Part shown: one piece after another, positions 33,777 to 35,921 of the stretch
Numbering within the stretch: the stretch's first letter is position 1
How the letters are laid out: every line of letters begins with the position of its first letter
Source of the DNA: CALTSX01 sp051647685
GTDB lineage: Bacteria > Chlamydiota > Chlamydiia > Chlamydiales > CALTSX01
Assembly: GCA_051647685.1 (NCBI GenBank)
Contig: JBOFEG010000023.1
Span: 1-35,921, forward strand
DNA: 35,921 nt
Direction of reading: 5' to 3'
Program-made: the position numbers and the translations under genes
The notes under the pieces: model-generated
The model's database searches: none
What the model was told of the DNA's origin: nothing
The model's input: the letters and a program-made list of their open reading frames with translations, nothing else

Positions 33777-34187
33777 TTAATTATTGGTTTTTTCTGAAGC
33801 CCAAACCTTCCACAATTTTTTTGTATCAGCTAAAGAAAGATCTGAAATTTTTTCTAAAGTTAAAAAATTTTCTGACTTATTGAGAAAGTTTATTTTTTTA
33901 AAATTTGGTAATATTTTCAATTCTTCTTTAGTTTCACCTATAGCTTTTCTGTAAACAGCATTTATATTTGCTTTAGGTGTTTCAAAAAAATAATTTGATA
34001 TGGAATAGATAGCATTACTTGCTTTAATATAAATAAAATTTGTAGTAGATTGAATACCATCAACTAATACGTTAATAGTAGATTTAAAAATTTTATTTAC
34101 TCTAGAAGTGATGGCTGTAACAGCACTACTAGAATTAGTATAAATAAATTGCGCAGATGTTTTAGCAAAATTAATTGGATTAAGCAT
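33777..34187 (-). CDS. Hypothetical protein with an internal repeat, 136 aa
   Basis: Start ATG 34187 is chosen because AAGAGG lies 8 nt before it, whereas it is only 2 nt before the ATG two codons upstream. The N-terminal half seems to hold two related units, FIYTNSSSAVTAITSRV and FIYIKASNAIYSISNYF, spaced by about 32 residues. Both are amphipathic and rich in Ser/Asn/Ile. The C-terminal half is Lys/Glu-rich. I recognise no domain and no cleavable signal. The gene is very AT-rich and sits between direct repeats in an eroded zone, so lineage-specific or horizontally acquired origin is likely. Confidence 0.5.
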   Translation of the reverse strand: MLNPINFAKTSAQFIYTNSSSAVTAITSRVNKIFKSTINVLVDGIQSTTNFIYIKASNAIYSISNYFFETPKANINAVYRKAIGETKEELKILPNFKKINFLNKSENFLTLEKISDLSLADTKKLWKVWASEKTNN

Positions 34188-34193
34188 TATCAT

Positions 34194-34447
34194 TACCTCT
34201 TATTATTATAGGATTAATTAAATAAAACAAATTATAAACATAATGTCTATTTATATTAAATATAATAAAAAAATAGTATTTTATATAAAATTATTTACTT
34301 TGCAAATTAGCCCAATAGAAACTCGAATTTTACGCATTTTTTCCGCAATTGAGTAGAATTTAAAAGAATATTTATGAATAAAATAGAAACTTTACAAAAT
34401 TTTTCTGCCTATAAAACTGTGTTCTCATGTATTTTTTTCGATTCGGA
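34194..34447. other. AT-rich intergenic stretch, nothing recognised
   Basis: No plausible gene, RNA or clear promoter is visible between the small unknown gene and repeat copy B. The sequence is strongly AT-rich with short A and T runs. Confidence 0.5.
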
Positions 34448-34581
34448 ATGATTTGTGATAGCGGACTCATAATCCTGTTCTCATTGATTCCAATTGATTC
34501 AGAAATTTTCTCTTTGTCTCTGTTTAATAAAGTAAAGCCTCAGCTATTATACTTTCTCTAATAAAATTCCTTTACAAAAGC
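34448..34581. repeat. Direct repeat copy B
   Basis: This carries the same core as copy A (34460-34516). After a 35-40 nt stretch absent from A, the TATACTT-CTAATAAAATT-ACAAAAG end follows. It lies 40 nt upstream of the RHS pseudogene start, so it could be the promoter/leader region of a duplicated RHS-type gene. The AGCGGACTCATAATCC string resembles a tRNA-Met anticodon arm, but no cloverleaf can be folded. Confidence 0.7.
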
Positions 34582-34622
34582 AGTAAAAAAATTTACATTT
34601 CCTCCTTATTTTTAAGGATATT

Positions 34623-35058
34623 ATGAGACTTCTATTTTTTTTTTCGCTTTCTTTCTATTTTCTCGAGCTCTTTTTACTGATCTTATAATAGAGTATGACG
34701 AACGAGACCGAGTAACAAAATTAGAACTGGAACAATCAGGGTATGTAAAGTATCACTATGATGAGAACCGCGCCATGCAAAAGAAGGCGACCTTCTCTAC
34801 ACTCATGCCTATGATTATAACTGTCCCGACCATCCTATCAAAGAAAAGCTTATCGGAAATTTAGGAGAAATCACTTATACAGCTAGTGAGGGTTATGACG
34901 GTTTAACTTTATCCACTACAAGTCCATTTCACAGTGAAGAATGTTACTATAATTCCGAGTATCAATTACTTACCCGTATTCAAGATGAAAATGTAGAAGT
35001 AAAAGAGCATTCTACCTATCTTATATATATTCAAAGCTCTAAAGACCAGATTGAGTAA
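34623..35058 (+). pseudogene. RHS-repeat protein remnant
   Basis: ATG 34623 follows AAGGATATT and starts a signal-like segment (MRLLFFFSLSFYFLELF) that ends at TAA after 21 codons. Straight after it, another frame reads the RHS-type stretch YDERDRVTKLELEQ, then GYVKYHYDENRAM. A further shift gives GDLLYTHAYDYN, then PIKEKLIGNLGEITYTASEGY and on to a TAA at 35056. The YD-repeat pattern is typical of RHS/YD proteins, which are usually well over 1000 residues, so most of the gene has been deleted and the rest has at least two frame breaks. It is a clear dead gene of a class often linked to contact-dependent toxins or host interaction. Confidence 0.75.
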
Positions 35059-35134
35059 GAAAAATTAACTTTGGGATAGTTATATTAAAAAAAGAGATAG
35101 AAAAATAAAGCAATATAATTTTCTATAAAGCCTT

Positions 35135-35921
35135 TTATAGGCTAACCTTTATATTTTCAAATTCTTTTAAATTAAATTCAATTTTTTCAATAATTTGGTC
35201 TAAATTAGGTATTTGATCAAAAGTTTTTTCATTATTCAAAGATTCAACTACTGCATCTCCTCGCGTATCGAGCTTTGCTTCTTGAGCCTTTCTTTTCGCT
35301 TCGATCTTTTTTTCATTTATTTCTTGAAGTTCTTTTCTTCCACTGATCTGTGCTTCTTCCACTTTGCTTTTATTTTTGATTGCTACTTCTTCTAACTCTC
35401 TCTTTACCTTGATCGCTACTTCTTTCATTGATAAAGAATTCTTATCAGCATTTGTCCAGTCTACTGATAAAGTATTAAAATTTTCTTCTAAAGAATTTTT
35501 TTGTGGAACTAGGGGAGTTAAAGGAGTTAGATTTGTACCAAATTTTCTTAATCTAGTATTTGTCACTTCATTTTTTAAAAGTATTTCTTCAACTATATTA
35601 GATTTTGGCATCTGGTTTAAGGTATGTCTTTCAAGCTCTTTGACAAAAATTTCTCTTTGTTGAGCTAAGATTTGATCGGGATTAAATTTTTTTACTCTAA
35701 TGATATTGATTGAATTTTCTGGAATTGTAAATGAAAGACAAGGAGATAAAGGAGAGGACAGAAGTTCTGAACCTTCTACTTTAAATATTTTATCTAAATC
35801 TAACTTAGAAGAGGATAAAAAAAATAATTTAATATTTTCATATATATTTGAAATTCTAGAAAGAATAGTTGGCTTCGATTCAGGAATATTTACTAAAGTT
35901 TCTACAGGAACTTTATAGAAA
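35135..35921 (-). CDS. Coiled-coil protein, 5' end beyond the right edge
   Basis: The minus-strand frame is open from the window edge to the stop at 35135, giving at least 261 residues. The first Met inside the window (35611) is not the true start, because 103 more open codons with protein-like composition precede it (for example KVPVETLVNIPESKPTIL and FNPDQILAQQREIFVKELER). Residues 155-230 of the visible part form a highly charged Lys/Glu coiled coil (VKRELEEVAIKNKSKVEEAQ; EKKIEAKRKAQEAKL). No membrane segment is seen. I recognise no family. Effector or structural proteins of intracellular bacteria often look like this, but no function can be given. Confidence 0.65.
   Translation of the reverse strand, partial: FYKVPVETLVNIPESKPTILSRISNIYENIKLFFLSSSKLDLDKIFKVEGSELLSSPLSPCLSFTIPENSINIIRVKKFNPDQILAQQREIFVKELERHTLNQMPKSNIVEEILLKNEVTNTRLRKFGTNLTPLTPLVPQKNSLEENFNTLSVDWTNADKNSLSMKEVAIKVKRELEEVAIKNKSKVEEAQISGRKELQEINEKKIEAKRKAQEAKLDTRGDAVVESLNNEKTFDQIPNLDQIIEKIEFNLKEFENIKVSL

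Overview
The window looks like a chromosomal segment of a member of the Chlamydiae, probably an amoeba- or arthropod-associated ("environmental") lineage rather than a Chlamydiaceae pathogen. Three things point there. A tmk-gyrA-gyrB-dciA(DUF721) block has the order I know from Chlamydia. NrdB has the chlamydial class Ic signature, with Phe where the radical Tyr would be. NrdA carries tandem ATP-cones. Against Chlamydiaceae, D-Ala-D-Ala ligase is a free-standing gene instead of a MurC-Ddl fusion, and there are eroded DUF4116 and RHS-repeat genes. The DNA is AT-rich, and neither tRNA gene encodes its CCA end. The genus cannot be fixed from the sequence alone.

Layout. 1-6.4 kb: the 3' end of a type II secretion secretin (gspD), a small unknown gene, an MFS exporter converging on ddl, an FKBP isomerase coupled to a small GGQ release-factor-like protein, and an OppA-type peptide-binding protein. 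6.4-10.3 kb (minus strand): tRNA-Ser, pheS, rplT, rpmI, infC, and just upstream of infC a strongly degenerate threonyl-tRNA synthetase-like gene in the place where thrS sits in the classical thrS-infC-rpmI-rplT-pheS cluster; then tRNA-Val. 10.4-15.6 kb: a YtqB-like methyltransferase and an unknown gene on the plus strand, a tight minus-strand nusB-murB-PHP-folC operon, and a DnaQ-like exonuclease. 15.6-16.3 kb: a broken DUF4116 repeat gene and a small ORF. 16.3-23.1 kb: the minus-strand replication operon dciA-gyrB-gyrA-tmk-holB.

23.2-25.3 kb is a decay zone. It holds an exported protein of unknown function, a fossil of a second dciA copy, a gene with one in-frame stop and a small exported gene with one frameshift. 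25.3-33.5 kb: pssA, divergent from nrdA-nrdB and an M16C (PreP/falcilysin-like) protease. An NrdR-box-like pair lies over the nrdA promoter. 33.5-35.9 kb is a second AT-rich, eroded zone: about 100-bp direct repeats, a small unknown gene, an RHS-repeat pseudogene with a large internal deletion, and the 3' part of a coiled-coil gene running off the right edge.

The most interesting item is the ThrRS-like pseudo-synthetase. Synteny suggests it descends from thrS itself, yet the zinc/HxxxH, DLCRGPH and motif 2/3 residues of a working enzyme are missing while the frame stays open over 472 codons. All family calls come from reading motifs; no database search was possible.
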